From Sphingobium limneticum (GTDB lineage: Bacteria; Pseudomonadota; Alphaproteobacteria; Sphingomonadales; Sphingomonadaceae), in assembly GCF_008710155.1 (NCBI RefSeq), contig NZ_VYPZ01000010.1, forward strand, positions 62,001-126,000: DNA of 64,000 nucleotides, written 5' to 3'. Positions within the stretch are counted from its first letter, which is position 1. Each line of letters starts with the position of its first letter. Positions 36,261 through 45,075 of the stretch are shown here, one piece after another. The notes under the pieces were generated by a model that was given only the letters and a program-made list of their open reading frames with translations, did not search any database and was not told the DNA's origin. The position numbers were made by a program, and so were the translations under genes.

Positions 36261-37526
36261 ATGAACGACCTGACCCAGACCCCCGAAATGCTGATCGCGA
36301 CGATGGGCGCGCGTGCCCGCCATGCCGCCGCCGTCATCGCGCAGGCGAGCGACGCGCAAAAGGCGGATGCGCTGCGCCGCGCCGCCCAAGCGCTGCGGGA
36401 CCAGGCGCCAGCCATCATCGCCGCCAATGCGCGCGACATGGACAATGCGACTGCGAACGGCCTGTCGCCGGCCTTGCTCGATCGGCTGAAGCTCAACGAG
36501 GATCGTATCGCCGCCACCGCCGATGGCGTGGCGCAGGTCGCCGCGCTCGCCAATCCGCTGGGCAGCGTGATCGACACGTCGGTGCGCCCCAATGGCCTGG
36601 AGCTGAGCCGCGTGCGCGTGCCGCTGGGCGTGATCGGCATCATCTATGAAAGCCGGCCCAATGTGACGGCGGATGCGGCCGCACTGTGCCTGCGCGCGGG
36701 CAATGCCGTGATCCTGCGTGGCGGCAGCGAGGCGAAGGAAAGCAACCGCGCCATTCACGCCGCCATCGTCGAGGGGATCGCCGCCGCCGGCCTGCCGGCC
36801 GACGTGGTGCAACTGGTCCCCACCACCGACCGTGCGGCGGTTGGTGCTTTGCTCAAGGCGTCGGAATTTGTCGACCTGATCGTGCCGCGCGGCGGCAAGA
36901 GCCTGGTCGCGCGCGTGCAGGAAGAAGCGCGGGTACCTGTCCTTGCCCATCTGGACGGCATCAACCACAGCTATGTCGATGGGGCGGCCGATCCCGCCAT
37001 GGCGCAGGCGCTGGTCGTCAATGCCAAGATGCGCCGCACCGGCGTGTGCGGATCTACCGAAACGGTGCTGATCGACCGGGCCTATGGCGAGGCGCCGGCG
37101 CTGATCGCGGCTTTGCTCGACGCGCAATGCGAAGTGCGCGGCGATGCTGCGGTGCAGGCGATGGATTCGCGTGTCGCGGCGGCAAGCGACGAGGATTGGG
37201 ATACGGAATATCTCGACGCCATCGTCTCGATCCGGCTGGTCGATGGCGTGGACGATGCGATCGCCCATATCGCCGCCCATGCCAGCCATCATACCGATGC
37301 GATCATCACCGAAGACGCGGCGACGGCGGAGCGCTTCCTCAATGCCGTCGACAGCGCGATCGTGATGTGGAACGCCTCCACCCAGTTTGCCGATGGCGGC
37401 GAATTCGGGCTGGGCGCGGAAATCGGCATTTCGACCGGCCGCCTGCATGCGCGCGGGCCGGTGGCGCTGGAAGGGCTGACCACCTATAAATGGATCGTGC
37501 GCGGCCGGGGCCAGACGCGGCCCTGA
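36261..37526 (+). CDS. proA: Glutamate-5-semialdehyde dehydrogenase (gamma-glutamyl phosphate reductase)
   Basis: 421-aa NADPH enzyme of proline synthesis. Seen are [49 protein letters not shown], the nucleophilic Cys in [16 protein letters not shown], and [34 protein letters not shown] as the C-terminal signature. The start ATG 36261 fits the family; the frame extends 12 codons upstream. The proB gene is not in the window next to it. Confidence 0.96.
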   Translation: MNDLTQTPEMLIATMGARARHAAAVIAQASDAQKADALRRAAQALRDQAPAIIAANARDMDNATANGLSPALLDRLKLNEDRIAATADGVAQVAALANPLGSVIDTSVRPNGLELSRVRVPLGVIGIIYESRPNVTADAAALCLRAGNAVILRGGSEAKESNRAIHAAIVEGIAAAGLPADVVQLVPTTDRAAVGALLKASEFVDLIVPRGGKSLVARVQEEARVPVLAHLDGINHSYVDGAADPAMAQALVVNAKMRRTGVCGSTETVLIDRAYGEAPALIAALLDAQCEVRGDAAVQAMDSRVAAASDEDWDTEYLDAIVSIRLVDGVDDAIAHIAAHASHHTDAIITEDAATAERFLNAVDSAIVMWNASTQFADGGEFGLGAEIGISTGRLHARGPVALEGLTTYKWIVRGRGQTRP

Positions 37527-37701
37527 CATTGCTGTCCTATCTGGTCGGATCGTGCGATGATCCGGCCGGTCGTTCGCGAGCGTGACTTTCCGATAGGAAC
37601 AGGACCGCGCAACGAAATTTCACGATCTGCGGGAAAAGTGCGAAGTTAAGCGTGGGGCGGTAGGGAAGTTCCGGCGGTCGATCGTTGGTTCATCGCAATC
37701 A

Positions 37702-37770
37702 CGTTCCCCGGCGTAGGCCGGGGTCCAGTTGGCAGCCGTGGATCTGGACCCCGGCCTGCGCCGGGGAACG
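37702..37770. repeat. Palindrome, GTTCCCCGGC/GCCGGGG family
   Basis: Arms 37702-37728 and 37744-37770 match with one mismatch. Third copy of the element also at 4657 and 29178; it separates the convergent proA and kdsA genes. The rest of the 269-bp gap shows no gene. Confidence 0.8.
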
Positions 37771-37795
37771 ATATTTAGATCGACTGTTTCCGTTC

Positions 37796-38647
37796 TTACC
37801 CCTTCACCACCCCGTCGATCGCCACCAGCTTTTCCAGCATCGGGCCGACCCAGTCGAGCGGCAGCATGACCGGGCCGTCGGACGGGGCATTGTCGGGGTC
37901 TTCATGCGCTTCGGCAAAGATCGCCGCGACCCCGGCCGCCACCGCGCTGCGGGCGAGCAGCGGCGCGAATTCGCGCTGACCGCCCGATGCCGAACCCAGG
38001 CCGCCGGGCTGCTGCACCGAATGGGTGGCGTCGAACACCACCGGATAGCCTGTTTCTGCCATCGTCGGCAGCGCCCGCATGTCGCTGACCAATGTGTTGT
38101 AGCCGAAACTCGCGCCACGCTCGGTCAGCAATATGCGCTCGTTACCGGTGGAGGCGACCTTCTGCGCCACGGCTGCCATGTCCCAGGGGGCAAGGAACTG
38201 GCCCTTCTTGACGTTGATGACCGCGCCGGTCTGGCCCGCCGCGATCAGCAGGTCGGTCTGGCGGCACAGGAAGGCGGGGATCTGGAGGATATCGACGGCC
38301 TGCGCCGCCGCGACCACCTGCTCGGGGCCATGGATGTCGGTCAGGACCGGGCAGCCCAGCGCCGCCTTCACCTCCGCCAGGATCGCCAGCCCCGCGTCGA
38401 TGCCGACCCCGCGCCGGCCCGATACCGACGTGCGGTTGGCCTTGTCGAAGCTGCTCTTGAAGATGAACGGCACGCCGGCCTTACCCGCCGCCTTCGCCAG
38501 CGCATCGGCCATGAACAGCGCATGGTCGCGGCTTTCGATCTGGCAGGGGCCGGAGATCAGAACGAAGGGCAGGTCGTTGCCGAAGCTGATCGGGCCGACG
38601 GTGACATGCTTGGGCTGGGTGATGCTGTTGCTCATAAGGGCGCTCAT
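37796..38647 (-). CDS. kdsA: 3-deoxy-8-phosphooctulonate (KDO-8-P) synthase
   Basis: 283 aa, the usual length. Condenses phosphoenolpyruvate with arabinose-5-phosphate on the path to lipopolysaccharide KDO. Seen are [63 protein letters not shown] and [12 protein letters not shown]. The start at 38647 overlaps the stop of the small upstream gene (ATGA), so the two are translationally coupled; ATG 38635 is an alternative. Confidence 0.95.
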   Translation of the reverse strand: MSALMSNSITQPKHVTVGPISFGNDLPFVLISGPCQIESRDHALFMADALAKAAGKAGVPFIFKSSFDKANRTSVSGRRGVGIDAGLAILAEVKAALGCPVLTDIHGPEQVVAAAQAVDILQIPAFLCRQTDLLIAAGQTGAVINVKKGQFLAPWDMAAVAQKVASTGNERILLTERGASFGYNTLVSDMRALPTMAETGYPVVFDATHSVQQPGGLGSASGGQREFAPLLARSAVAAGVAAIFAEAHEDPDNAPSDGPVMLPLDWVGPMLEKLVAIDGVVKG

Positions 38648-38937
38648 TTGGGCGCTTTGGCGAAGCGGCGCAACAGTTGACCGCGCCACAGCCCCTTGCC
38701 GGGATGATAGTTCCAGCAGAACCAGCCGAACGCCAGGCAGGCGAGCAGCGATGGCAGCGCCATCGGATCGCCATTGCCCTTCATATGGCGGTAAAAGATC
38801 ATGTCGGCGCGCCACCGGTCGCGCTCGCTGCCGCCGCCATTGATGCCGTACATATTATCATGTTTCCGACAGCCGACATTGCGGTTGTATTTGCGGTGGT
38901 CGATGAAATAGCAGTAGTCGCGTTCGGGCATGTTCAT
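38644..38937 (-). CDS. Small phospholipase A2-like protein, first gene of the kdsA operon
   Basis: 97 aa. The segment [10 protein letters not shown] (residues 22-31) matches the catalytic CxxHDxxY motif of secreted and parvoviral phospholipase A2 folds (His26, Asp27, Tyr30). [11 protein letters not shown] (Asp45) matches the second helix that supplies the distal Asp. No GxG calcium loop is seen before it. Residues 59-76 are hydrophobic and could anchor it to the membrane; there is no signal peptide. The stop overlaps kdsA by 4 bp. ATG 38931 is an alternative start. Activity is inferred only from motifs. Confidence 0.65.
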   Translation of the reverse strand: MNMPERDYCYFIDHRKYNRNVGCRKHDNMYGINGGGSERDRWRADMIFYRHMKGNGDPMALPSLLACLAFGWFCWNYHPGKGLWRGQLLRRFAKAPK

Positions 38938-38952
38938 GCCGCGATTAGGGCG

Positions 38953-40092
38953 ATGCTGTTGGAAAAGTTCAAGCGTAAAGTCTTCTACCTCGGCGGTTTC
39001 GATCCTCGCGGCGTGCGTTTCTACCACCAGCTCTATCGCGAGCAGGCGGCGCGCCATGCCGCGTTGACCGGCGAACCGCTGGATGTGGGCGGTCGGCAGA
39101 CGGGCGCGGCCGGGTCTGCTGTGTCGGCGCGCTGGACCGTGGACAACCCGCAGGCCGGGGTCGAAACCGACTATGAATATTGCCGCTGGGAGGATCTGGT
39201 GGGCAAGGTGTGGATTCGCAATCCGCTCAGCCTCGCCCTGCGCGGCGCGCGCGCCTATGCCGGGCATCTTCGCCGGATGGATTTCCTGCGCATGCGCCGG
39301 CTGCGCAAGGGGCCGGTCATCACCATCCTCTATCCGCCGGTGCTGGCGATATTGATCCCCCTGTTGCTGGCACTGGTGCCTGCGCTGCTCCTGTCGCTGC
39401 TGCTGCCATTCTGGGCCGGGGCGATCATCGGCATCGCGATCAGCGCCTTTCTGTCGGGTCGTATCCTCGCCAAGCTGGTCGTGCCCTGGCTGCTGCGCTT
39501 CATGACCTATCATGGCGCGCTGGCGGAACAGGGGCCGGGCGATGCGCTGGACGAGCGGCTCGACCAGTTTGCCGCGCGGATCGCGCAGGAGCTGGATGGC
39601 GATTGGGACGAGGTGCAGTTCGTGACCCACAGCGCCGGCACGATTTTGGGCATGCGCGTGATGCGCCGCCTGATCGCGTTGCGCGGCGGGCCGCTGCCGG
39701 ACCATTTCGTGATGGTCGGCATGGGGCAGGTGGTCCCCGTCATCGCCCTGCGCCGCGACGCGGCCTGGTATCATGACGATCTGCGCGCGCTGGCCGACAA
39801 ACGCTTCCGCTATGTCGACATCAGCTCCCCGCCGGACGGTGCCGCTTATTACAACGTCAATCCGTTTCAGCTTGTCGCGGATCAATATGCGGCGCGGGTC
39901 GACATGCTATCGCCGCGCTTCCACCTCTTTTATGAGCCGGAAAATTATCATGGCGGCTGGTCCAACAAATATGAGGCGCATTTCGATTATCTGCGCGTGG
40001 GCGACCGCCTGTCCCCGCTCGACTTCATCAGCCTGACCGCAGGCCGCAGCCCCGTGGACGACGCCGTCGCCGCCTTCAGGACGATCCCGTGA
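38953..40092 (+). CDS. Membrane-anchored alpha/beta-hydrolase-like protein
   Basis: 379 aa. After an N-terminal soluble part (GGFDPRGVRFYHQLYREQ) come membrane segments at about residues 122-145 and 150-182, then a domain with FVTHSAGT, where Ser227 sits in a lipase-like HSAG elbow (Thr-His-Ser-Ala-Gly). Later Asp and His residues (DISSPPDG, NYHGGWSNKYEAHFDYL) could complete a triad. The substrate is unknown, probably lipid-like. It starts 15 bp from the divergent PLA2-like gene and overlaps the P450 gene by 4 bp (GTGA), so the pair is one operon. Confidence 0.75.
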   Translation: MLLEKFKRKVFYLGGFDPRGVRFYHQLYREQAARHAALTGEPLDVGGRQTGAAGSAVSARWTVDNPQAGVETDYEYCRWEDLVGKVWIRNPLSLALRGARAYAGHLRRMDFLRMRRLRKGPVITILYPPVLAILIPLLLALVPALLLSLLLPFWAGAIIGIAISAFLSGRILAKLVVPWLLRFMTYHGALAEQGPGDALDERLDQFAARIAQELDGDWDEVQFVTHSAGTILGMRVMRRLIALRGGPLPDHFVMVGMGQVVPVIALRRDAAWYHDDLRALADKRFRYVDISSPPDGAAYYNVNPFQLVADQYAARVDMLSPRFHLFYEPENYHGGWSNKYEAHFDYLRVGDRLSPLDFISLTAGRSPVDDAVAAFRTIP

Positions 40093-41456
40093 CCGATCTT
40101 TTTACGCCGCCTTATCCCCAGCCGCCCAAGACGAAGCGCGGCCTGCTCAAGCGCTTCCTCAGCGGTTGGCACAGCTGGATCCATGTGCTCTTCGACAAAA
40201 GCTATACGATGAAGATGGGCGAGATCCGCCTGCCCAGCCGCACCATGTATATCGCCAACGAACTGAGCCTGGTCGACCTGATATTGAAGGGCGGCACCGC
40301 CTATCCCAAGCATAGCGAACTGGTCCGCAACCTCGACCCGCTGATCGGCAATTCGGTCTTTTCCGCCAATGGGGCGGATTGGGAAAGCCAGCGAGCGATG
40401 GTGAACCCGGCCTTCGCCCATACCGCGCTCGGGCGCTCCATGCCGCTGATGGTCGCGGCGGCGGACGATCTGCTGGCGCGACTGGATGCGGCGGACCGGA
40501 ACAGGCCGGTCGATATCGACCCGATGATGACCCATGTGGCGGCCGACATCATCTTTCGCACCTTGTTCAGCCAGACGCTGGATGAGGAGCGGTCGAACAT
40601 CATCCACACCGCCTTCGGCAAATTCCAGCGGCTGGCCCACAGCGCGTCGATGCTGCGCCTTTATGGTGTTCCGGCCGGCTGGTTCGAGAAGCGGTCGAAG
40701 ACGCCGGCCCGCGCCATTCATGACGTATTCCGTCCCATCGTCGAGGCGCGTTACGAAGCTTTCCATGCGCGGGGAGAAGCGCAGCAGCGCGATATTCTCC
40801 AGTCGCTGATCGAGGTGAAGCATCCCGAAACCGGTGTGCATTTCACCTGCGATCAGGTGATGGAGCAGGTATCGACCATCTTCCTGGCGGGGCATGAGAC
40901 GTCTGCCAGCACCATGACCTGGGCGCTCTACATGCTGGCCGAATGCGCCCATATTCAGGACCGCGTTCGTGCCGAAGTGGCGGGCCTGGCAGGGAGCGAG
41001 GCACTGACCGGTGCGATGCTCAAGGAGATGGGGCAGGTCCGCAATATCTTCAAGGAAACGCTGCGCCTCTATCCGCCGGTCTCCTTCCTGCCGCGCGAAG
41101 TCACCTGTCCGATGCCGATGCGCGACAAGCAGTTGGAGGCGGGCGCGATGCTGGTCGTCGCCCCGTGGCTGACGCAGCGGAACAAGGATAATTGGGCCTG
41201 CCCCCATAGTTTCGATCCCGACCGGTTCGACGATCCGGCCAATGCCGACATGGCGAAACAGGCCTGGTTCCCGTTCGGCCGGGGGCCGCGCGTGTGCGTC
41301 GGCGCGGGCTTTGCGCAGCAGGAGGTGATGACGGTTATCGCCTCGGTCATCCGCCGCTATCGGTTGACGGTGCCGGTGGGGTTCAAGCCCGAGCCGATCA
41401 GCCGCCTGACCATTCGCCCGAGGACGGGCATGCCTTTGATGTTCGAGCGGGTTTAG
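40089..41456 (+). CDS. Cytochrome P450
   Basis: 455-aa heme monooxygenase. Heme-thiolate motif FGRGPRVCVGAG with Cys403; I-helix oxygen-binding motif AGHETSAST; K-helix ExxR in KETLRLYPPV; PERF-like FDPDRFDDP. No membrane anchor or signal is seen, as usual in bacteria. The CYP family cannot be named and the substrate is unknown; fusion to a ferredoxin is absent. Starts at GTG overlapping the alpha/beta hydrolase stop. Its own stop overlaps, tail to tail, that of the 60-aa gene opposite. Confidence 0.95.
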   Translation: MTDLFTPPYPQPPKTKRGLLKRFLSGWHSWIHVLFDKSYTMKMGEIRLPSRTMYIANELSLVDLILKGGTAYPKHSELVRNLDPLIGNSVFSANGADWESQRAMVNPAFAHTALGRSMPLMVAAADDLLARLDAADRNRPVDIDPMMTHVAADIIFRTLFSQTLDEERSNIIHTAFGKFQRLAHSASMLRLYGVPAGWFEKRSKTPARAIHDVFRPIVEARYEAFHARGEAQQRDILQSLIEVKHPETGVHFTCDQVMEQVSTIFLAGHETSASTMTWALYMLAECAHIQDRVRAEVAGLAGSEALTGAMLKEMGQVRNIFKETLRLYPPVSFLPREVTCPMPMRDKQLEAGAMLVVAPWLTQRNKDNWACPHSFDPDRFDDPANADMAKQAWFPFGRGPRVCVGAGFAQQEVMTVIASVIRRYRLTVPVGFKPEPISRLTIRPRTGMPLMFERV

Positions 41457-41635
41457 CGCGGGGCGTCATTGGGCGCAGGCAGGGTGACTTGCACTTGCGT
41501 TGGAACCGGCGCGGCCATGACCGCCATGCCGCTGATGAGGCCCAGCGCGCCCCAGACCCAGCGCTTCGCGCGCAAATCCATCACGCCGCGCGCCAGGCAA
41601 TAGAGGCCGACCAAAACGATGATGATGGCGGTCAT
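41453..41635 (-). CDS. 60-aa two-span membrane peptide, last gene of the transglutaminase operon
   Basis: MTAIIIVLVGLYCLARGVMD opens a 60-residue protein with hydrophobic spans at about 2-15 and 27-43 and a Pro-rich tail. Its ATG overlaps the transglutaminase stop (ATGA at 41635), so it is almost surely translated with that operon. Function unknown; a membrane partner for the transglutaminase/ATP-grasp proteins is possible. Stops of this gene and the P450 overlap. Confidence 0.65.
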   Translation of the reverse strand: MTAIIIVLVGLYCLARGVMDLRAKRWVWGALGLISGMAVMAAPVPTQVQVTLPAPNDAPR

Positions 41636-42528
41636 GCAGGTTCCTTTTCGTCTTCCGGCGCGACATCGACCATCACTGACAGGCTTTGTCCCGCGCCGCC
41701 GACGAACAGGCCGTCCATCGGTGCGACGTCGGCATAGTCGCGGCCCATGGCGACGAACAGATGATCGTCGCCGGTAATGACGCCATTGGTCGGATCGAAG
41801 CCGATCCAGCCTCGCGTCGGCCCGCACCACAGCATCGCCCAGGCATGCATGGCGTCCGCGCCGACGAGGCGCGGCATGCCCGGCGGCGGCAGGGTGCGCA
41901 GATAGCCGCTGACATAGGCGGCGGGCAGGCCGGCAAGGCGCAGCGCCACCACCATGACATGGGCGAAATCCTGACACACGCCATGACGCGCGGCAAAGGC
42001 ATCGGCGACCGGGGTGGCGGCCGTGGTGGCGCCGGGCTGATAGGCGAACTCCGCCTTGATGCGCAGCGCCAGATCGAGCGCCGCTGCAACGATCGGCCGG
42101 TCCGGCGCCAGCGTGTCGCCCACCCACGCGCCGATCGCCGCCAGCAACGGCGCGCGGGGTGAGGCGAAGAGATAATGGGCGGGGGCGGACGGCCCCATGT
42201 CGCGATCGCGCAGCGCCGCCTGCGCGACCGTGGCGACGGTCGGGTCGCCGGCATCGGGCACGATCGGCGCGCCATGCTGAACGCCCGCGCGAAAGCTGCT
42301 TTCGATCGTCAATTGGCGGATGGGGCTTTCTATCACCAGCCGGGCGACATGGACGGGCCAGGCGGCGGGGCGCGATTCGATGATGGAAGGGGCAGGATCG
42401 ACGCGCAGCGCATAGTCGGACGTCCACTGCCCCATCCATGGCGCGGGCCGCAGCCGCAGGTTGAAGCGGGCGAGCCGCATCGGGCTAGCATAGCGCAATA
42501 TGGTGCGGTGGCGGACATGGTAGATCAT
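41632..42528 (-). CDS. Transglutaminase-like family protein
   Basis: 298 aa. N-terminal beta domain (HVRHRTILRYASPMRLARFN) followed by a transglutaminase/protease core with Cys185 in RHGVCQDFAHV, His228 in DAMHAWAML and Asp245 in WIGFDPTNG, the complete triad. No signal peptide, so it is cytoplasmic. It overlaps the ATP-grasp/alpha-E gene at its start and the 60-aa gene at its end. In related operons the enzyme is predicted to process or cross-link peptides made by the ATP-grasp partner; activity is untested here. Confidence 0.92.
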   Translation of the reverse strand: MIYHVRHRTILRYASPMRLARFNLRLRPAPWMGQWTSDYALRVDPAPSIIESRPAAWPVHVARLVIESPIRQLTIESSFRAGVQHGAPIVPDAGDPTVATVAQAALRDRDMGPSAPAHYLFASPRAPLLAAIGAWVGDTLAPDRPIVAAALDLALRIKAEFAYQPGATTAATPVADAFAARHGVCQDFAHVMVVALRLAGLPAAYVSGYLRTLPPPGMPRLVGADAMHAWAMLWCGPTRGWIGFDPTNGVITGDDHLFVAMGRDYADVAPMDGLFVGGAGQSLSVMVDVAPEDEKEPA

Positions 42529-44957
42529 GACAATATGTCCGCATCCTGCGTCTTGTGCAGTTGCAGGAAGTAGCGCTGGCCGATCGCTTCGGACAGGCGC
42601 AGCAGGCGGTTTTCCACATCGGCGATGTCGGCCATCGTCAACGTGTCGCCGGTCAGCGGGGCAAGCCGGGCGGCCAGTGCATCGGCCAGCCGCCGGGGTT
42701 CTTCCGGCATACCGTCGGCGCGCAGGGTGGGGAGCGCGGCGACATGATCGGCCAGCCGCAATGCCTGCCAGGCGATGGCTCGCGGATTATGCGGCTCCAG
42801 CGCGACCAGATCGCGCACCGGCGGCAGGGCCGGGCCGGTCAGATAACGGGTGCGATAGCTGATCTGGCTGTCCATCAGGTCGAGCAACAGCATCAGGTCG
42901 TCGGCCGAGGCATTATCCCCGCCGAACAGAGCGATGAGGCGACAGCCATTGACCGCCCGCTCCATGCGGCGGCCCATATCGTGAAAGCGCCAACCCTCCG
43001 TCCGCCCCATATTTTCCGCAGCGAGTCCCGACAGCGCCGACATCCGTTCGATCATGCGGGAGGAGGCGTCGAGCAGGGTTTCGGTGACGGCGGCGTCGAA
43101 GCCGGGCAGAGGCAGGCGAACGAGGCGCCAGACGTCGCTGGACAATCGATCGCGCAGACCTTCGCCGATATTGGCCACCGTCGCCATCAGCGCACGCACG
43201 CTGCCCGACTGGCGCGCATCTCCCAGCGCCGTGGCGCAAAGCGGGCCGACCGCGCCACCCCGGCCGGGCACGGCGCCCCATAGCGCCAGCTGATCGACCA
43301 GCCGCGCCATGGTGGGGGACGCGAGCGAAGGGCCAAGATCGGCCTCGATCGAGCCGCCGACGATGGCGCGGATCAGGCGCAAGGTCATTTCCGTCCGCTC
43401 GATATAGCGGCCCAGCCAATAGAGATTGTCCGCCGCCTTGGCCGGCAGCATGCCACCGATCCGGCGAATGGCGGGCGCACCGCCCAGCAGGCTGTCGGGT
43501 GGGACCGGGCTGCTGTCGACCACGCACAGGTCGGCGGACATATCGCCCTGTCCCATCAGCGCGGCGCGAATGTCGCCATGGCCCGCCAGCCGGGCGAAGC
43601 CGCCAGGCATCACCCGCCAGCGGCCGGTGGCATCGCGCGCCACGAAGATGCGCAGGGTGAAGGGCAGGGGGGTCAGTTGCCCGTCGATGACTGCGGGCGT
43701 GGTGGAGAGTTTCACCACTTCCTGCCCGACATAATCCATCGGTCGGCGGGCCATGGCGTCGAACAGGGCGGCGCGCTGATCCCGGTCGAGGGTGGCGCCG
43801 GGCGTGAAAGGGGCGTCAGCCAGGAAAGCGGAGCCGACCACCAGATCGTCGATCCGTGCCCGCACATGGTCGCACTCGCGCGGCTGGCCGCACCACCAGG
43901 TCGCGATGTTGGGCAGGATCAGGTCGGTCCCCAGCATCGCCTGCGCCAGTTGCGGCAGGAAGGCGGCGAAGGCGCGCGATTCGATCACGCCCGCCCCCGG
44001 CCAATTGCTGACCATCAGGCCGCCACGCGCGCAGGCATCGTACAGGTCGGGCACGCCGATGCGCGATTGGCCGTCGAACGCCAGCGGATCGAGGAAGCGG
44101 CTGTCCATCCAGCGCCACAGGCCATCGATGCGCTTCAACCCCTGAATGGTGCGCACGAACAGGCGGCCATCCGACACGATCAGGTCGTCGCCCTCCACCA
44201 GCAACAGGCCGAGATAGCGGGCAAGATGCGCCTGCTCGGCATAGCTCTGGTTGAAGCGGCCCGGCGTCAGCAGGCCGATACGCGGATCGGTGCGCTCGCA
44301 ATCGGCGGCCAGGCCCCGGCGCAATTCGTCAAAGAAGGGCGCAAGCCGACGGGTATTCATCGTGCCCAGCAAGTCGCCGGTCGCGCGCGACAGAGCGAGC
44401 CGGTTTTCCAGTGCATAGCCCACGCCCACGGGCGTGCGCACCCGGTCGGCCAGCACGCGCCATTCGCCGGTCGGACCCCGGCCGATATCGGCGGCGTAGA
44501 AATGGAGATGATGGCCGCGCGGTGGCGGCGTGCCGGTCATCACCCGCCAATAATGGGGGCTGCCCGTGACGATGCTGGCGGGCAGTTTGCCGTCGCGCAC
44601 CAGCGATTGGGTGGAGTAGATGTCGCTCACGACCCGCTCCAGCAGGTCGGCGCGCTGAATCAGCCCGCGTTCGATATGCGCCCATTCCGCCGCATCGACC
44701 AGCAGCGGCACCGGGCCGAGCGGCCAGGACCGCTCTTCCTCGTCCCCGGTATGGCGGAAGGCCATGCCAAGGTCGATCGCCTGCCGTGCGACATGGTCGG
44801 CCAAAATGGCGGGATCGGCCTGCGCCTGGGTGGACAGCTGGTCCAGCATGGTGCGCCAGCGCATGGCCATGGTTGGCGATGCGCCCGCAAACAGGTCGCC
44901 CACCGGGGCCTGCGCCAGATAGGCGTCCGCCCAGTTTAGTTGAACATCGATGCCCAC
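42525..44957 (-). CDS. Circularly permuted ATP-grasp / alpha-E fusion protein
   Basis: 810 aa. The first ~470 residues are a circularly permuted ATP-grasp domain (DUF404/407 type): DRVRTPVGVGYALENRL, LLTPGRFNQSYAEQAHLARYLG, LLVEGDDLIVSDGRLFVRT, and LPNIATWWCGQP. From about residue 490 an alpha-E (DUF403) helical domain follows, starting LPAKAADNLYWLGRYIERTE. The two are separate genes in many genomes; fusion supports joint action. Published genome analysis predicts peptide-bond (amidoligase) formation. It overlaps the second transglutaminase gene by 4 bp. Confidence 0.93.
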   Translation of the reverse strand: MGIDVQLNWADAYLAQAPVGDLFAGASPTMAMRWRTMLDQLSTQAQADPAILADHVARQAIDLGMAFRHTGDEEERSWPLGPVPLLVDAAEWAHIERGLIQRADLLERVVSDIYSTQSLVRDGKLPASIVTGSPHYWRVMTGTPPPRGHHLHFYAADIGRGPTGEWRVLADRVRTPVGVGYALENRLALSRATGDLLGTMNTRRLAPFFDELRRGLAADCERTDPRIGLLTPGRFNQSYAEQAHLARYLGLLLVEGDDLIVSDGRLFVRTIQGLKRIDGLWRWMDSRFLDPLAFDGQSRIGVPDLYDACARGGLMVSNWPGAGVIESRAFAAFLPQLAQAMLGTDLILPNIATWWCGQPRECDHVRARIDDLVVGSAFLADAPFTPGATLDRDQRAALFDAMARRPMDYVGQEVVKLSTTPAVIDGQLTPLPFTLRIFVARDATGRWRVMPGGFARLAGHGDIRAALMGQGDMSADLCVVDSSPVPPDSLLGGAPAIRRIGGMLPAKAADNLYWLGRYIERTEMTLRLIRAIVGGSIEADLGPSLASPTMARLVDQLALWGAVPGRGGAVGPLCATALGDARQSGSVRALMATVANIGEGLRDRLSSDVWRLVRLPLPGFDAAVTETLLDASSRMIERMSALSGLAAENMGRTEGWRFHDMGRRMERAVNGCRLIALFGGDNASADDLMLLLDLMDSQISYRTRYLTGPALPPVRDLVALEPHNPRAIAWQALRLADHVAALPTLRADGMPEEPRRLADALAARLAPLTGDTLTMADIADVENRLLRLSEAIGQRYFLQLHKTQDADILS

Positions 44958-44989
44958 AGGATCGCCCTTGTCCTTGCCACGCCGCTATG

Positions 44990-45062
44990 CGGCGCGGACC
45001 CCTTCCCTCGCGCGACGGCAGAGGGGAGGGGTCCGCATGCACCGATAAGGGTGAGGGGGAAA
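44990..45062. repeat. Intergenic hairpin repeat
   Basis: GCGGACCCCTTCCCTC pairs with GAGGGGAGGGGTCCGC (about 44994-45036, minor mismatches), followed by AAGGGTGAGGGGGAAA. It occupies the 118-bp gap between the DUF2126 gene and the ATP-grasp gene and may tune their relative expression. Confidence 0.6.
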
Positions 45063-45075
45063 GGGTGAAATCATC

